Position numbers and translations under genes: made by a program
Shown: in pieces, positions 1 through 12,248 of the stretch
Layout of the letters: each line of letters begins with the position of its first letter
How positions within the stretch are numbered: the stretch's first letter is position 1
Notes under the pieces: generated by a model
Database searches by the model: none
Seen by the model: only the letters and a program-made list of their open reading frames with translations
Told to the model about the DNA's origin: nothing
DNA from: Vigna angularis
Taxonomy: Eukaryota > Streptophyta > Magnoliopsida > Fabales > Fabaceae
Reading direction: 5' to 3'
Length of the DNA stretch: 64,000 bases
Assembly: GCF_016808095.1 (NCBI RefSeq)
Contig: NC_068973.1
Coordinates: 13,884,501 to 13,948,500 of the forward strand

Positions 1-870
1 AATAAATTATAAAATTAAATTGATAAAATAAAAAGTATTATTATGATATTTTTTATTTTCTTTTTTATTACTTTTTGAGTTTTTTTTTTTAATAATACTT
101 GATTCTCATTCTCATGGGTTTTTTTTTTATGTTTATGAAAAAAAAGACATAAATTTATTATTTTTGTTCTTAATTTTCATATCTTTCATTTTCGAAGATA
201 ATTAATTTTCTTGTCTTATTTGATAGTAAAATATATTTTAATAATTAACATTTATTTTCATCTCATAAGTTTTCTAATATTTATTTATTATAATAAGAAA
301 AAAATTATATATAATTTTTTTTTATAATTCATTTTTAATTGTATCTTGATTATCATAGATTTATTTAATAATTATATTCACTCAATTTTTGATTACATTG
401 TGATAAATTAATTTAGTCTTAAACTTTATTTTAAAAATTAAGTATATTGATGAATAATAAAATAATATATTTATTTTGTAAGAGTGAGAAAATGGAAGTT
501 ATGTGTGCAAATAACACATATTCAGTTAAAAATATAAGATTAATCTAATGATAAAAGTGAGAAGGAAGATGAGAAAAGTTATGAAAATTTTACTCACTAA
601 TGATTCAATTCATTTTTAGTTTTAAAAGAATAGTAAATGATGAGAAAATCCAATGAGTCAGTTATACATTTATGATTAAACAAATTATCAATAATATTTA
701 TAATTTAGTCAGTTATATAAATGTAAAAGTAATAAAATATTTAAAAATATAATCAATTATATTATTATAATTTATTATTATTCTTTTTCTTCACACGTAA
801 TAAAAAGATTTTCTCTTAATTTATATTTGGTTTTGCACATTTTCATTTTCTTCTTTTATCCGGGTAAACT
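1..870. other. AT-rich intergenic DNA
   Basis: Very AT-rich sequence with many short A and T runs and no convincing coding frame. Nothing here resembles a known gene or a bounded mobile element. It lies upstream of a possible transcription start marked by the TATA run near 872. Confidence 0.6.
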
Positions 871-871
871 G

Positions 872-884
872 TATATATATATAT
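872..884 (+). promoter_or_regulatory. Candidate TATA box
   Basis: An alternating TA run followed by a short A/C-rich stretch and a purine-rich segment, typical of a plant core promoter. It lies about 240 bases before the candidate first exon at 1122. This is inference; a plain TA microsatellite would look the same. Confidence 0.35.
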
Positions 885-1121
885 AGACACAAACACAACA
901 GAGAGATATTTTGGATGCGTTAATATGTCACCATCAGATAAAGAGATGTATTGTTTCATAATTGTATCATTAGTATTACAATATTTGGTTAATCGTACAT
1001 GTTCAAGCAACAATTACGTGTCAAATGAATATTTTAATGAATTTCACGACAAGCTGTATCGTACTAAAGTTTCGATTTTTTCTCTCTGTTTTGTAACTGC
1101 AATTCATGTACAACAACATCA

Positions 1122-1211
1122 ATGGAGAGTGGAGTCAGTAGTAAGAAAACATCACCTCCATCTTCGCAGCAATTCATTTCTGTTACCACCCCTCTGCTTC
1201 ATTTGGAAAAG
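1122..1211 (+). CDS. Possible first coding exon of an unidentified or interrupted gene
   Basis: An ATG opens 30 codons with serine/proline-rich content that end in Leu-Glu-Lys immediately before a GTATCC donor-like site. This is not the frame of the longer 99-codon frame that starts at 925. The stretch is more GC-rich than its surroundings. A retrotransposon LTR begins about 60 bases downstream, so any second exon would lie beyond it or is lost. The run resembles the variable N-terminus before the conserved SAC domain of plant phosphoinositide phosphatases, but this is a weak guess: the SAC relic in this window is on the other strand and 22 kb away. Confidence 0.3.
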
Positions 1212-2700
1212 GTATCCAATTTAATCATCTTATTTTAACTGAATAGTTTTTTCTTACTTGTCGTTTATGTATTGTAGAACCCGTCCCAGACATTGAATAG
1301 TATTTCTGTTACACCTGATAAGCTGTCGTTGAAGCTATCAAATTAACACTACTTTTCAAGGCAATTTCAGTATTGCCAAGTAGTATTCCAGAAAATAGAT
1401 AGGGCTAAAGTAATCTTGAGTCGTCTCCCAAAGAACATAGAATTGCTTTTGAATATCTAACTCTTACGAATGCTATGCAATGCTTATGGATAAAAGTATG
1501 TTTGGAGAATGTATACAGAACGAATAAGAAACTTAAAAACAGTTACAATGAAATAGGCTAATTCCACTGCTTTTCCAAGGTAGATTCGTCATCGGTTATT
1601 CACGGATAATTGTTCAATTGATTATTGTTTAAGTTTCAAATTAATTAAAGTATATTCTTAATTAATTTGAGGGCGATCATGCATTTAACCAAAGTAAATT
1701 CTCAATCAAATGCAAAACCTTTCTAGATTATTCACAATAAATTCAACCAAAGTACATTCTCAATCAAATTCTATTGTGTTTAATCATGTCTATTCTTAAA
1801 TCTCCTAACTAAATTAAAAGCTAATCAATCAAAGTAAATTCTCAATTGATTATATTTGAAATTATTACTAATCAATCAAAGTACATTCTCAATTGATAGT
1901 AAAAACCATTTAATCATATGAAAGTTCCTAAATTAAATCAAAGTAGATTCTCAATTTAAACCTAGAAACCCTAAAACTCATAATCAATATGCATGTAGAT
2001 TCAAACACATTATGATGCAAAAATCTTTGCTTTTAACAAGATAGAGAGATGAAAGACATAAATAGAACAACTTAAATCAATAACCAAAGTAAACAATTGC
2101 ATTAACTCAATCTAACCTCAGAATCCATAATGGAATTACAGAAGAATAGCCCTAGATGCTTAGCTCTCCATGAATGGAGTTGAATACAAGATGAAAGAAA
2201 AGTGAGAGGAGTATGAGAGAATGAATTAAGTGAAGTCCCTTTTTCTACCTCCCTTGGGTCTCTTTATATAGGCTTGATTGGACTTGGACTCTGAATAGTT
2301 TGTTGATAAGATATTTTCTGTTGATATATTATATCTTTCAAATATTCATTAGATTAAATTAGTTTTAAAGAATATTTGATAGATATTAACTTAATTATCT
2401 TATATCCTATATCTTCCAAATAACTAAAAGATTTAGATAATGATAAAATTATTTGGAAGATATTTTCTTCCCAAATTAAATTCAACAACTGAATTTTATC
2501 TTTTAGATTTTCTGACTTTCAAAAATTGCACAAATACCCTGAAATTTCCTCTATCTGCACTTTAGTCCCTTCTGAATTTTCCAAATAAAATCTGATTTTG
2601 GGCCTTGAATTGCCATTTGGACCAATAAAACTTATATTTTGAGCTGCACAAATAAACATTAGAACATCCAAGAATAATTTATGCACTAAAACTCACTTTT

Positions 2701-3767
2701 GGGTGTTGCTCCCTCCACCACCACACCTTTCTCCCTCCACCTCCCTTTTACTATTTTGTCCTTAAGTAAAATTTTATTTTTAGAGTTATTTTTTAATTTT
2801 ACCCATTCACAACCTATTCCACTAATAACCTATTCTAGTTCCCCGTACATGAGTAAAATACTTTTATTTTAACATTATATTTCTTCTTCTCTTTCTTTTG
2901 TCGCGGTGAGATACTACAAATTGTAAAGGTTGGTGATGGTGGAAAGAATTATCAAGCAGTCTCCCTCTCGTGGTGTAGTGTGTGGAGTGGTGCAGTGCGT
3001 GTGTTGCTTCCTCAAGGTGCGTATTCGAATAAACCTTCAAATAAAACCCTAAAATAGAAAATGTAACCTTTAAACGGAGGTGACATCCTTCAACAGATGT
3101 CAAAATCCTTCAACGGATGTCAACATCCGTTTAAGGTAAAATGATGTCGACATCCGTTTTTTCCTTAAACGGATGTTGACATCCGTTTTTTCCATAAACG
3201 GATGTTGACATCCGTTTTTTCCTTAAACGGATGTTGACATCCGTTCTTTCCATAAACGGATGTTGACATCCGTTCTTTCCATAAACGGATGTTGACATCC
3301 GTTCTTTCCATAAACGGATGTTGACATCCGTTCTTTCCATAAACGGATGTTGACATCCGTTCTTTCCTTAAACGGACTCCAAGTTACGTTTTTAATTTTA
3401 GGGTTTGTTTTATTAGTTTATTTTTATTTTGGAAATATTTTAATAATTTAATTTAAATGTTTGATTTATTATTTTTTAATATATTTTTAATGTATTTTAA
3501 TTATGTAAGAAAAATGAAGAAGAAAGAAACGGATGAGAAAAAGTGAAACGGAGAAGATAAATGGAGTTGTAAAGTAAAACATAAGGTAAATTGTTAAACG
3601 GAATTGAGAGATGGAAAGATTGGGTACAGGGAGTAAAGTAGGAGAACTAGGTTTGGAATAAATTAAAATAATAAAAATAAAAAATTTTAATTTGAGGATA
3701 TAATTGGAATTAAAAAAAATTGGGGAGGTGAAGGAAGAAAGGTGTGGTGGTGGAGGGAGCAACACCC
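2701..3767. mobile_element. Mutator-like MITE with 9-bp target-site duplication
   Basis: The element starts GGGTGTTGCTCCCTCCACCA and ends with the reverse complement of the same sequence. The terminal inverted repeats are about 45 bp with few mismatches. The exact 9-mer CTCACTTTT flanks it on both sides (2692-2700 and 3768-3776), a length typical of Mutator-like elements. It has no transposase frame, so it is non-autonomous. It sits inside the LTR at 1273-3911 and therefore inserted after that retrotransposon. Its core is a tandem array of palindromic units. Confidence 0.85.
3131..3376. repeat. Tandem 29-bp palindromic repeat array inside the MITE
   Basis: About eight copies of a 29-base unit (period measured between successive AAACGGATG starts, e.g. 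3254 and 3283). Each unit holds the near-perfect dyad AACGGATGT-TG-ACATCCGTT. Open frames across the array are translations of the repeat, not genes. Transcripts from either strand could fold into serial short hairpins. Confidence 0.9.
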
Positions 3768-3911
3768 CTCACTTTTTAAGTCTCTTAATTTCCCAAAACC
3801 CAACAATTCCAATCATCACAAATTCACTTAAAATCAACCATTTAAGCACAATTATCCCATCAAAAATTTGAATTTTAAAGCATAAATGTGGGCATAAATA
3901 TGCAGTCATCA

Positions 3912-5183
3912 CACCCCCACACTTATCCTTTTGCACTCCTGGGCAAAATTGATTAATTCCAAGACTTTGTTCTGAGTCATTTTATTCCATATTTGCATTT
4001 GGATCAAAAGAATGAGTAGCACTAGACATAGATCAATCATTTAGGCATTACTTTGTCATGGACATGCAAATGGAATCACTTTATTCTTCACACATGAGTT
4101 AACTTTTTTTTTAATTCCCAAGAAAATAAAATATGAAAGATAACACTCAAGTCAATATGTATCTATTCCTCTCCAACTCTCTCAAGTGTTTTTGGCTTGT
4201 GTTTATACTCAAAATACCCATATAAGTAGACACCCTTGATATTAACAAGACTCTATCATTCACATACTTCAGAAAACATGCAATTATTGATCATGAGGGC
4301 TTTTTAAAGGTTGTATTGAGGCCAAGGCAAAGGTAGGAAATTTTCTTGGAATTTCTGAGCTTTTGAAATTGATATAGAAAGAGTAATGACACTTGATTTC
4401 AAAAACAACTTTATTTCTTGCTCTTTTAAGGAAGTTTTTTTTTTTTTGAAAATTCCAACTTTTCATCTTCCTTTTTGCTTTTTTAATTGTTATTTTGTGG
4501 GTGAGGTACTCACTCACACACTTATTCCTTACTTTACTTCTAACAGAATCCATTACTCCTTCTTCTTTCCTATGGTAAGGAACATATGATTTTTCTTCTT
4601 TTTCTTTTATTTGACAATGACTGAAAACAAGAAAAATAGGCTTAAGGCTCAAAGAGGGTTCCAATGGATTAATGTTAGGACAAGTTTATTTGGCCAAGTA
4701 GCTAAAACAAGAAATGCCTCAATCATATCAAATCATGCATATTCTCCTTAGTTGCACAACACAGAATCAAGCTAACTATTAGAGTATCAACAAAACATGG
4801 GCAAATCACACAAAGAAAAATAGGTATGACACATGGTGGTCCATCCTTAACATTAAGCCCAAAACTCACATGGTTTCAAATTTCTTTCACAAAAGATTTA
4901 ATCAGGAAATTCTCAAGTCAACTCAATCAGCAAATCATAAAAGCAATCCACTCATATCAACATGACTCATTTTTTTCTTCTTCTTGAATTCATGATCATT
5001 CCAGTTACTGATTCAAACTCTCATATCCAATGCAAATATTTATTAAAAACAAACAAAATAGACAAACAAAATAGGGAACAAAATTAATTGTTTCCCCACA
5101 CCCCCACACTTAAACTATGCATTGTCCTCAATTATGCCTTATATATAAAATGCAAAGAAAAAGTATGAGGGAACTTACCTCCT
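3912..5183. other. Noncoding internal part of the LTR-retrotransposon remnant
   Basis: Between the polypurine tract and the RT remnant there is no intact gene. The stretch has T-rich and A-rich tracts and a second C-rich 'ccccacactta'-type motif near 5095-5110. It fits the long noncoding 3' region common in Tat/Athila elements. Confidence 0.5.
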
Positions 5184-5534
5184 TCATGGTGGAAGGAATG
5201 CTAGTAGGACTTCATTAGAAAAGTCATCCTGGATAGGAATGTTATCTTTTCCCTTTTCAATCCTACTAAGATGGTCAACTACTAAATTATGTGACCCACT
5301 TCTGTCTTGAATAAGAGTCAACTTGTCCTTCTCGTTCTTGACCATTGTGATTCCATATTTCTCGGGAACCACATGTATAGGGCACACCCAAGTGCTGTCA
5401 GAATTTGAATATATAAGACCTGTTTGTAGCAACTTGGTGTCCTTTTTCTTTACAACCCCCATCAGTTGAGGATTCAGTCTTCCTTGAGGTTGTCTCACTG
5501 GTTTAGCATCCTCCTCCAAAAGTATTCTATGCAT
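5184..5534 (-). pseudogene. Gypsy reverse-transcriptase/polyprotein remnant
   Basis: A 116-codon open frame joins two parts of a gypsy polyprotein. The N-terminal part has the pre-RT context (an 'LLEEDAKPVRQPQ'-type run followed by 'DSTWVCPIHVVPEK'). The C-terminal part carries the 'HNLVVDHLSRIE' motif normally found near the RNase H/integrase boundary. The catalytic RT core between them is missing, so this is an internally deleted copy. It belongs with the minus-strand LTR to its left. It cannot encode an active enzyme. Confidence 0.75.
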
Positions 5535-6853
5535 GCAAAATTATGTAAATTTGTTATATCATTAATTGACATAGAATCTCCAATAGAGTATCTTGCAATT
5601 TTATTATGTAAATTCATTTTAACTGATATAGATTTAATAATACTAATATAATATTAATCACTTAAAAGGGTTGAATTTTTACAATTTTACTGGTGAAGTT
5701 TTAATCGGGCTTAAGACTTCAAAAGGTAAAGTTAAATACAAGGTTTGCTTTATATATAACTTAAGATGAATTTATCTTTTGAAGTCTTTAACTTTAACTT
5801 GTAAGACTTACTTCACCTTGATAAAATAAAAAATAACTCTTTACAAAAGTAAATTAACCCTGTTTAATAAATTATCCCTAGAGATTAATAATTAATATAT
5901 AATTTTATACCGTTACTTGGGCAAATAGTTAATTTATAGTTTCGTATGTGTAATAGGGAAAAAATATAATAATATGTTTGTAACTTTTTCTTAAGATTTA
6001 AGAATGAATAAAGATAGAGAAGAAAATGTTCACACTAGGTAGAAATGTATTGTATTTGAGTTATATATAAAAACATAATATAGATGTTTATATGTATAAG
6101 GAAGAAGAAAATAAAGTGCAGATTAGTTGCTGCAGATGCTAAGTTAACATTCTTAATGACTCATTTTTTCTGTCCTTTTTGCCTATGTAAACACGCATGT
6201 ATATTTGTATTATTTGCATCATCATTTATTTTATAATTTAACACTTTATTTAAGAAAATCATTTCTAGAGCTTAAAGATTTAAATATTTTATACAGCATT
6301 GTAGATTTTTTTCTCGATTGTTACAATTTAAATTAAAGAGAAAATCTATTTTAAAAAATAATGTTCATACAATAAGTCTAATACTTGTCCATATCTCAAC
6401 TTCTTAACTTCCACTTTATTTAAATATCTTTACTATCAAATAATTTAAAGATGTAAAATATGCAAGAGTGATGAGATTTATAAATACAAAATTTAGACTT
6501 TTCACTAATTTGGTTATACTGTTCTTTGATGAGATTCAAAATATTCTAATGTTTGATATATTAATTTTTTAATATATTTTAAAACATCAAAATTAGTATT
6601 GATCTATCCTTATCCTAATATCTCGCCACGCAAGTGGTTGCGCCAATATAGGGTGTGGCGTGAAAAACCACACGATGGTGGAGCTTAAATCCTATACATT
6701 TTAACCCATTCATGATATATGGGCCCTTACCCTGCAAAACTAGAGTCAGGCATAATCAATTGTCAACTGCTGCAAGTACAACATTTTCCAGAAAAAATTA
6801 CAACGTCACTCTCATTATCTGTGATCATTACACCCCAAGTAAGGTTCTCAGCA
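5535..6853. other. AT-rich intergenic DNA
   Basis: No gene or bounded element recognised. It separates the retrotransposon remnant from the 3' end of the RTL relic and probably includes that gene's former 3' UTR near 6600-6850. Confidence 0.5.
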
Positions 6854-6901
6854 TCATGGAAGCAGCAGAGTTCTCAACATCATGGAAGCAGCAGAGTTCT
6901 C
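6850..6901. repeat. 26-bp tandem duplication at the 3' end of the RTL relic
   Basis: Two adjacent copies (6850-6875 and 6876-6901) differ by one base. The length is not a multiple of three, so it shifts the last codons of the second dsRBD. Confidence 0.85.
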
Positions 6902-7614
6902 AGCATCCTTTAACTTAGATTTTTCGCAGCCATTCCTTAGCAGAAAACCACCCTCCTCTTCTTCAATAGTTATCTTAACAGAACAAACGAATCTCTTCCC
7001 ATGAGCGGGACCGGACTCCTCTGCAATACTGTAACCCATTGCCAAGAAATAATTAGTTACTCAAAATATCAAAAGTTTTAAACCTGAAAATTAATGTTAC
7101 TCATTTAATAACCCATCTTAAAAGAAGTACCTGTATTCTGGCTTAGGCCATTTCTTATTCTGACAGAGTTCGTTTAGTTTTTGTTTAGCTCTTAGCTGCA
7201 TGTCAGTAATGGAAGGCCTCATACTGGTGGGAGGAAGCAGAGGTGCAAGTGTATCCAACGCAATCTTGGCAGCTTCAAGTTTAGCCAGATCCTTTTTGGC
7301 AGCGGAAGCAGAGGCTATAAACTTTCCATCAACAAAGACATAAGCTATACTATCTGTTTCCTTCCGCACAGATTTAATATTAAGGAGCTTCCCCATTTTC
7401 TGGCATATTTTAAATAATTCCTTCACCGGATGAGGCTGTTGCTCCAAATCACCAGTGTCACTATCGGTTCCAAAATTACTCTAAATTTCTGTCAAAATCA
7501 TAATCACAGTCACAATCCACAAATAAGGTTTTATATCTCTTCGTACTGATTTTAATGCAACTTGAAATTTTGAAGCCATCACCCCCTGCATTATAATCTT
7601 GAGCCAATCGAAAA

Positions 7615-9738
7615 TGTAACATCCCAATTATATAATAACCAACATCATATAATAAGGACGTCAACATCCAAATAAAGAGAACAGTCAAATAAAAGACCAA
7701 ATTTTAAACTTTAAACAGTTTAAAGTATTTGAACACTACTAGCATTCAAATAGGAAAATTCCTAAGTAGACTACACCGCAACATCAGCATCCTTTAGCTC
7801 TTGCTCCAAGGGAATCTCCTCATCAACGTCTGCTCCCATCCAAGTAGATGATCATCGCCAAAGAAACATACCCAAACAGTTAATTCATGTCATCATACAT
7901 AGTTACATATAAAAGAACAATTAAAGCATACTCATTAAACCACAACTCACACACTCACACGACTCATCCGGATTTATATAACTATCGAACTATCAGTCGT
8001 CTTTGCATTTGCATAGTTCAACTGGCACTCCCCAACACTAGCAAGGTAAATCCCCCACCTGTCTATGTCTACCATCAAAGACTATAGACGAGGACCTCCT
8101 CTACTCTCACCACTTACACGATTCTTCTCTATGTGAGCATGAACAATGCTTTGAGTGTAGGGATAGACAGACCGAATCCAAAGTTCACTACAGTTATACA
8201 GAACAACCACAACACCCCACATATCACTTTCATCCATCTCACCGTGAGATGTCCAATTCATACTCAAATTCATCATTTAAATTTGCAGTCATATCATCAC
8301 AGTAATTTAACATATCACATGCATTTACATACTTTCACACAAATCACATCACAGTATACATTCCAAACATTTTGCACACTTAATCCAACCCAGTACAAGA
8401 GCAAATGAAACTTAGAACCGAACACTATTTGCCGAGCACTATTTTGCCGAACACTATTTGCCGAACGCTATTAGCACAATTTGGCCGAAGACTATTTACA
8501 GCACTATTAGGTCGAACGCTATTTTGGACGAACGCAAAGAGACCCAACGCTATCAACCGAACACTGTGAGGTCGAACACTATTTGAACGAACACTGTGAG
8601 ATCAAACAATTCTAGGCCGAACGCTCAAAACCGAACACCATATTAGATTGAACACAATTTGCCGAACGCTAAAACCGAAAATCATAATGGATCGCATCTT
8701 GTTTGGACGAACGCTCAAAGGTCAAGCCTCATCAAGACCGAACGCTACCTATGACAAGTTCTACCTGAGGACAAACATCATCGAGAACGATCACTAACTG
8801 AGAATAAACCTCATCAAGACCGAACGTTCACTATGGACGATCACTAACTGAGAATAAACATCATCAAGACCGAACGTTAACCATCACTAATACACCAAGA
8901 CCGAACGCTTACAAGCCAAACCTCAGAATACCTGATCCAGGTCGAACGCTAACGATCATTAGCACATAATAAGACCGAACACTATCGACCGAACACTATC
9001 AGGTCGAATACTGTTTGTACGAATGCTTATATATCAAATACTTTTGGACGAACGCTTACAGACCGAACACTCTCAGGTCGAATACTGTTTAGACCGTACA
9101 CTATTTGGAACGAACGCTTACAGAACGAACACTATTAGGTCGAATACTGTTTATACGAACACTATCACATCGAATACTGTTTGAACGGACGTTTACAGAG
9201 TGAACCCTATCAGGTGGAAAACTGTTTGGGATCTCAAACACAGTTTAATATTTCTACAATCTATAGAAACAGATCTAGCTCCCCTTACCTCTTGAAGACT
9301 TCCTTTGCAAACCTTGAATCAATCTCTGCACTGTGTTTCTCCTCTGCCGTTCCAGCCCTCTGTTACAGTGTCTAACTTATTCTTTCTCTCTCCTCTTCAC
9401 CTCTCTCAGATTTTGCTGCAAGGCTTCCACTCCCACAAATACAGAACCCAATTTCTCCTTTCAACCCATGGGCTCTTCCCTTAAAGGGAAAGAAGAACCG
9501 TGCACTGGTGCCAGCTGGACGAACCTCAGCCGTCCCCTTCCATTCCTCAGTGCAGTGTCCATTAAGAAGATGATGATGATATTTCCTGGTGGTTGGAGCA
9601 CTTCAAAGTGGAATGACCCACCACCCACCAGCTGCTGTTGCCACTTCTTTGTTGGACATGAAGCCCCTTCCCCCACCACTTTCAAACGTGCCCCCTCCCC
9701 CACCACTTTCTTTTAAAAAAAAACGAACGGTACTTACA
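7615..9738 (-). mobile_element. Solo gypsy LTR in RTL intron 1 with 5-bp TSD
   Basis: The 2,124-bp unit begins TGTAACATCC (plus strand) and ends CTTACA, i.e. TGTAAG...GATGTTACA when read in its own orientation. The 5-mer GAAAA flanks it at 7610-7614 and 9739-9743. There is no internal gag-pol, so it is a solo LTR left by LTR-LTR recombination. Its ends resemble those of the complete chromovirus in this window (TGTGAGGACT...GGGATGTCACA). It contains a dense array of GAACGCT-type motifs. The same insertion is present in the right arm. Confidence 0.85.
8405..9230. repeat. Array of degenerate GAACGCT/GAACACT motifs inside the LTR
   Basis: Several dozen copies of (A/G)(C)CGAAC(G/A)CT, often preceded by 'gac', 'ggtc' or 'tttg' and spaced irregularly by about 10-40 bases. 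They form higher-order blocks such as 'ggtcgaatactgttt'. Similar arrays occur in the other gypsy LTRs at 34.9-38.1, 45.0-45.5, 48.5-49.3 and 63.4-64.0 kb. Confidence 0.75.
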
Positions 9739-10421
9739 GAAAACCTCATCCAAAAAAATTACGAACGTTATAATTCTTTCTCAATTCATGTTCAAAACAT
9801 GGAAAATAACGTAAAACTTTATGATATAATCACTTACGAAATCCTGGATTGCAATTTCGAAACTCAAAAAAATTGCCATCATTCATTATCAGCTTAGAAA
9901 AAAATCAATGCAAAAACACCAGAGCAAAAAGTAAAAGTAAAACCTTTACAAATAAACTTTAATACGCACCTCCCAGAATTTCTCCAGATCGAATCCCAGA
10001 TCAAAGTATACAGCTGCTGCGACGGACTCTACGATATCCGAAAGGACCTTGGGGGCCCCACGGATCCACCGTGTATCCCAACGGGGTATTTCTCTAGGGT
10101 GACATTCGATCTCATCCCTGAGCACAGATGAGAAGCTTTGGCGGATGAAACGGTGGAGGCCGCGATGGATGGCAACTCGTGCCAGCTTCTCTTTGCTGAC
10201 GTTGGCATCAAGTAGGTCAGATAGTTGGCCAGGATCGAGCTGGGGGTAGGCGAGAAAGAGGTGTTTGCTGATGGCTAGCCTATAATGTGATCTCCCACGA
10301 ACTCAAGTCGCTCATAAGAAACACCTGTGGAAGATGAATGGGTGAGAGCTTCTTCTAGAAGCTTCCCATCTATGAATCCGTAGCTCAAGATTCTCTCTAC
10401 CTCAATCACAGATGCTTCCAT

Positions 10422-12248
10422 CTCTCTCTGATCTCTTTCAACCCTTTTTCTCTGCTAAGGCTAACTCAGAATCTTATTCTTTCTAACTCCATCTGGGAAT
10501 TTGCTTACTACACTCCTCCAATTCCTCCTTGCAGGTCCACAATATTTGGAATTCCTGTTTTACCCTTGTTATTTTATTTGGAAGTTTCAAAAAAATTTGT
10601 TGTGCTGGTGACTGAATCTGGAAGAGAGTTATGGTGGCAAGGTGTGGTGGAACTCGTGTTGGTGTTTCATGGTGGTTTACGTTTCAAAATGGTGAAGTTC
10701 AGGTTATTGGAATTCGGAGTCCGAAATATGTGTTTCCGGATTGATGTTTCACGAAGTGTTAGAGGAATATTCCAGATAAAAAAGAAAATCTAGAATAGTG
10801 ATGTTATCTTGTACATTCTGAAAACAACATCCTGAAGTATTTGTTCAATGTTCAATTTCTTCTTTCAAGAACCAATCCAGAATACGGAATACCCATCCCG
10901 AAAATTAATAAAAAAAAATTGGAGCCACGTGGGCCATCAAGAAGATTGTCTCTGATGGTGTCAATGCAGAGATGGAGGAGAAGGAGCAGATGAAGAAAAA
11001 CGAACAAACGAAAGGAGAAGTGGAGAACCGGAACGGCTGTGCAAGGAAGAGAGAAAAGAAAAAAGTAAAATTATTATATTAAAGTAATTAGATACATTAT
11101 TCAGATTATTCAAGGGGTGCTGGGCACTGCAAGTTTTGAAGGAAGAGACATATCCAGATATATTGGGTTGACACTCATTTGATAACATGGCCTGATTTCT
11201 AGAGTATTTATGAACATCGAGTAAGCACGCTTAGTAAACGCATTGGAGTGATAACAACAAAGACTGTGGAAGTGTATTGTGATTTATAAACTTCTAACAT
11301 AGTATCTTTGGTTTATACAGTATCCTATACCAATTATACTGTGAGTTAAGTTTCTCAATCTAGAACTGGTTAATATAGTTTGTTACACTAGCTCTGATGC
11401 ATTATATCTTATAAAACCCAATAAATTTTCTTCTTTTCTCTTTTTCAATCTTTGTTTCTTGCAATATGCGGGATAAAAATTGAATATAATATTGTAAAAA
11501 TATCTTGTTTATGAACATTGACATTATTTTTTCTTCCCGAAAGTGTCGTTTCAGTTTTCTTCCGCAAGTGGAGGTTGCTTCTCTTCCTGCGAGGCTCAGG
11601 ATTGAGTTGGCTGTTGCGCTCTTCCTTAAGTCACGAGATTTCTCCTTAATCAATGGGAATCGTGGCTCCCTTTAGCTACATAAGTAGTGCATTTTATTCA
11701 CTCCAAGGAATACACAAAGAAAAGAACTCTCTCATCTCTCATTCTCTCATTTATCTTTCTTTCTAGTAAAATCTCGAATTTTTCTTATACCCCTTTAGAG
11801 TTTCTATGAGATTCTAAAATATTTTTAAGAAGTTTTTGTTGTATCGTACAAACTTGTACAACACACTCCATATAAGTTGTTAAGAATGGTAATTTACACA
11901 TCTCAAAAAATTATATTCGTGATTTTGTTAGCTTTTCTAACATATATTTCTAATATATATATATAATATGTAACATTATCCATAACACATATAAAGACAA
12001 ATAAAAATAAAAATTTATCCATTTTTAAGACAAACCAAAATAATTTTGATGACAACAAAATATTAAATTTAATTAAATCTCAATGTTAGTTATAAATTAT
12101 GAATAATTTATAATTTGTTGGCTTAATATACTACATTTAAATTTATGAAAAAAATTATTTAATTATTTATTGTGAAAACAACAGCCTGATGAAGTTATGC
12201 AGCAAATGAAGATGCGTGTGAGTTGAAGTATGAAGCAGGAGACGAAGC
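10422..12248. other. Intergenic region between divergent RTL relic and DYW PPR gene
   Basis: No coding gene recognised. It must contain the promoters of both divergent genes. The sequence 11640-11780 ('tttagctacataagtagtgcattttattc' style, followed by CT-rich runs) looks like LTR U3/U5 material, but I could not define both ends. A TA run lies at about 11957-11970. Confidence 0.45.

Larger units (their letters stand above)
1273..3911 (-). mobile_element. LTR of a gypsy (Tat/Athila-like) retrotransposon remnant, minus strand
   Basis: Read on the minus strand, the outer edge starts TGATGACTGC at 3911, directly preceded by a G-rich polypurine tract (3912-3925), as expected for a 3' LTR. The other edge, about 1273, reads TG on the plus strand and is less certain. 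Inside is a minus-strand TATA-type promoter (around 2265-2275) and repeated motifs of the form 'aatcaaagta(a/c)attctcaat' between 1680 and 1960. A Mutator-like MITE is nested at 2701-3767. Internal coding remnants lie at 5184-5534. Assignment to the Tat/Athila group rests on the style of the PPT and RT remnant. Confidence 0.6.
6854..10421 (-). pseudogene. RNase III-like protein (RTL2-type) gene relic, three exons, with an LTR in intron 1
   Basis: Exon 1 (10421-9970) starts with ATG and encodes a class RNase III domain. The ERLEFVGD signature lies at about residues 37-44 and the second catalytic cluster 'SDIVESVAAAVYFD' is also present. It ends at a GTGCGT donor. Exon 2 (about 7488-7131) encodes an 'ILEPIVTL' linker and a first dsRNA-binding domain. 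Exon 3 (7028-6854) completes a second dsRBD. This order matches plant RTL2 dsRNA endonucleases. Lesions seen: one base missing after codon 48 (about 10277/10278), turning a Gly-Leu-Ala run into a stop; a frame break near 7451; and a 26-bp tandem duplication at 6850-6901 that alters the C-terminus. Intron 1 holds a 2.1-kb solo LTR. The lesions make a functional protein unlikely. Confidence 0.75.

Noticed and set aside
3131..3376. Regular 29-bp spaced repeats resembling a CRISPR array
   Set aside because: The units are directly tandem with no unique spacers, lie in a plant MITE and have no cas genes nearby.
9333..9897. Overlapping 127-, 102- and 81-codon frames near the LTR end
   Set aside because: They lie in LTR and intron sequence on both strands with low-complexity Pro/Ser content; no family match.
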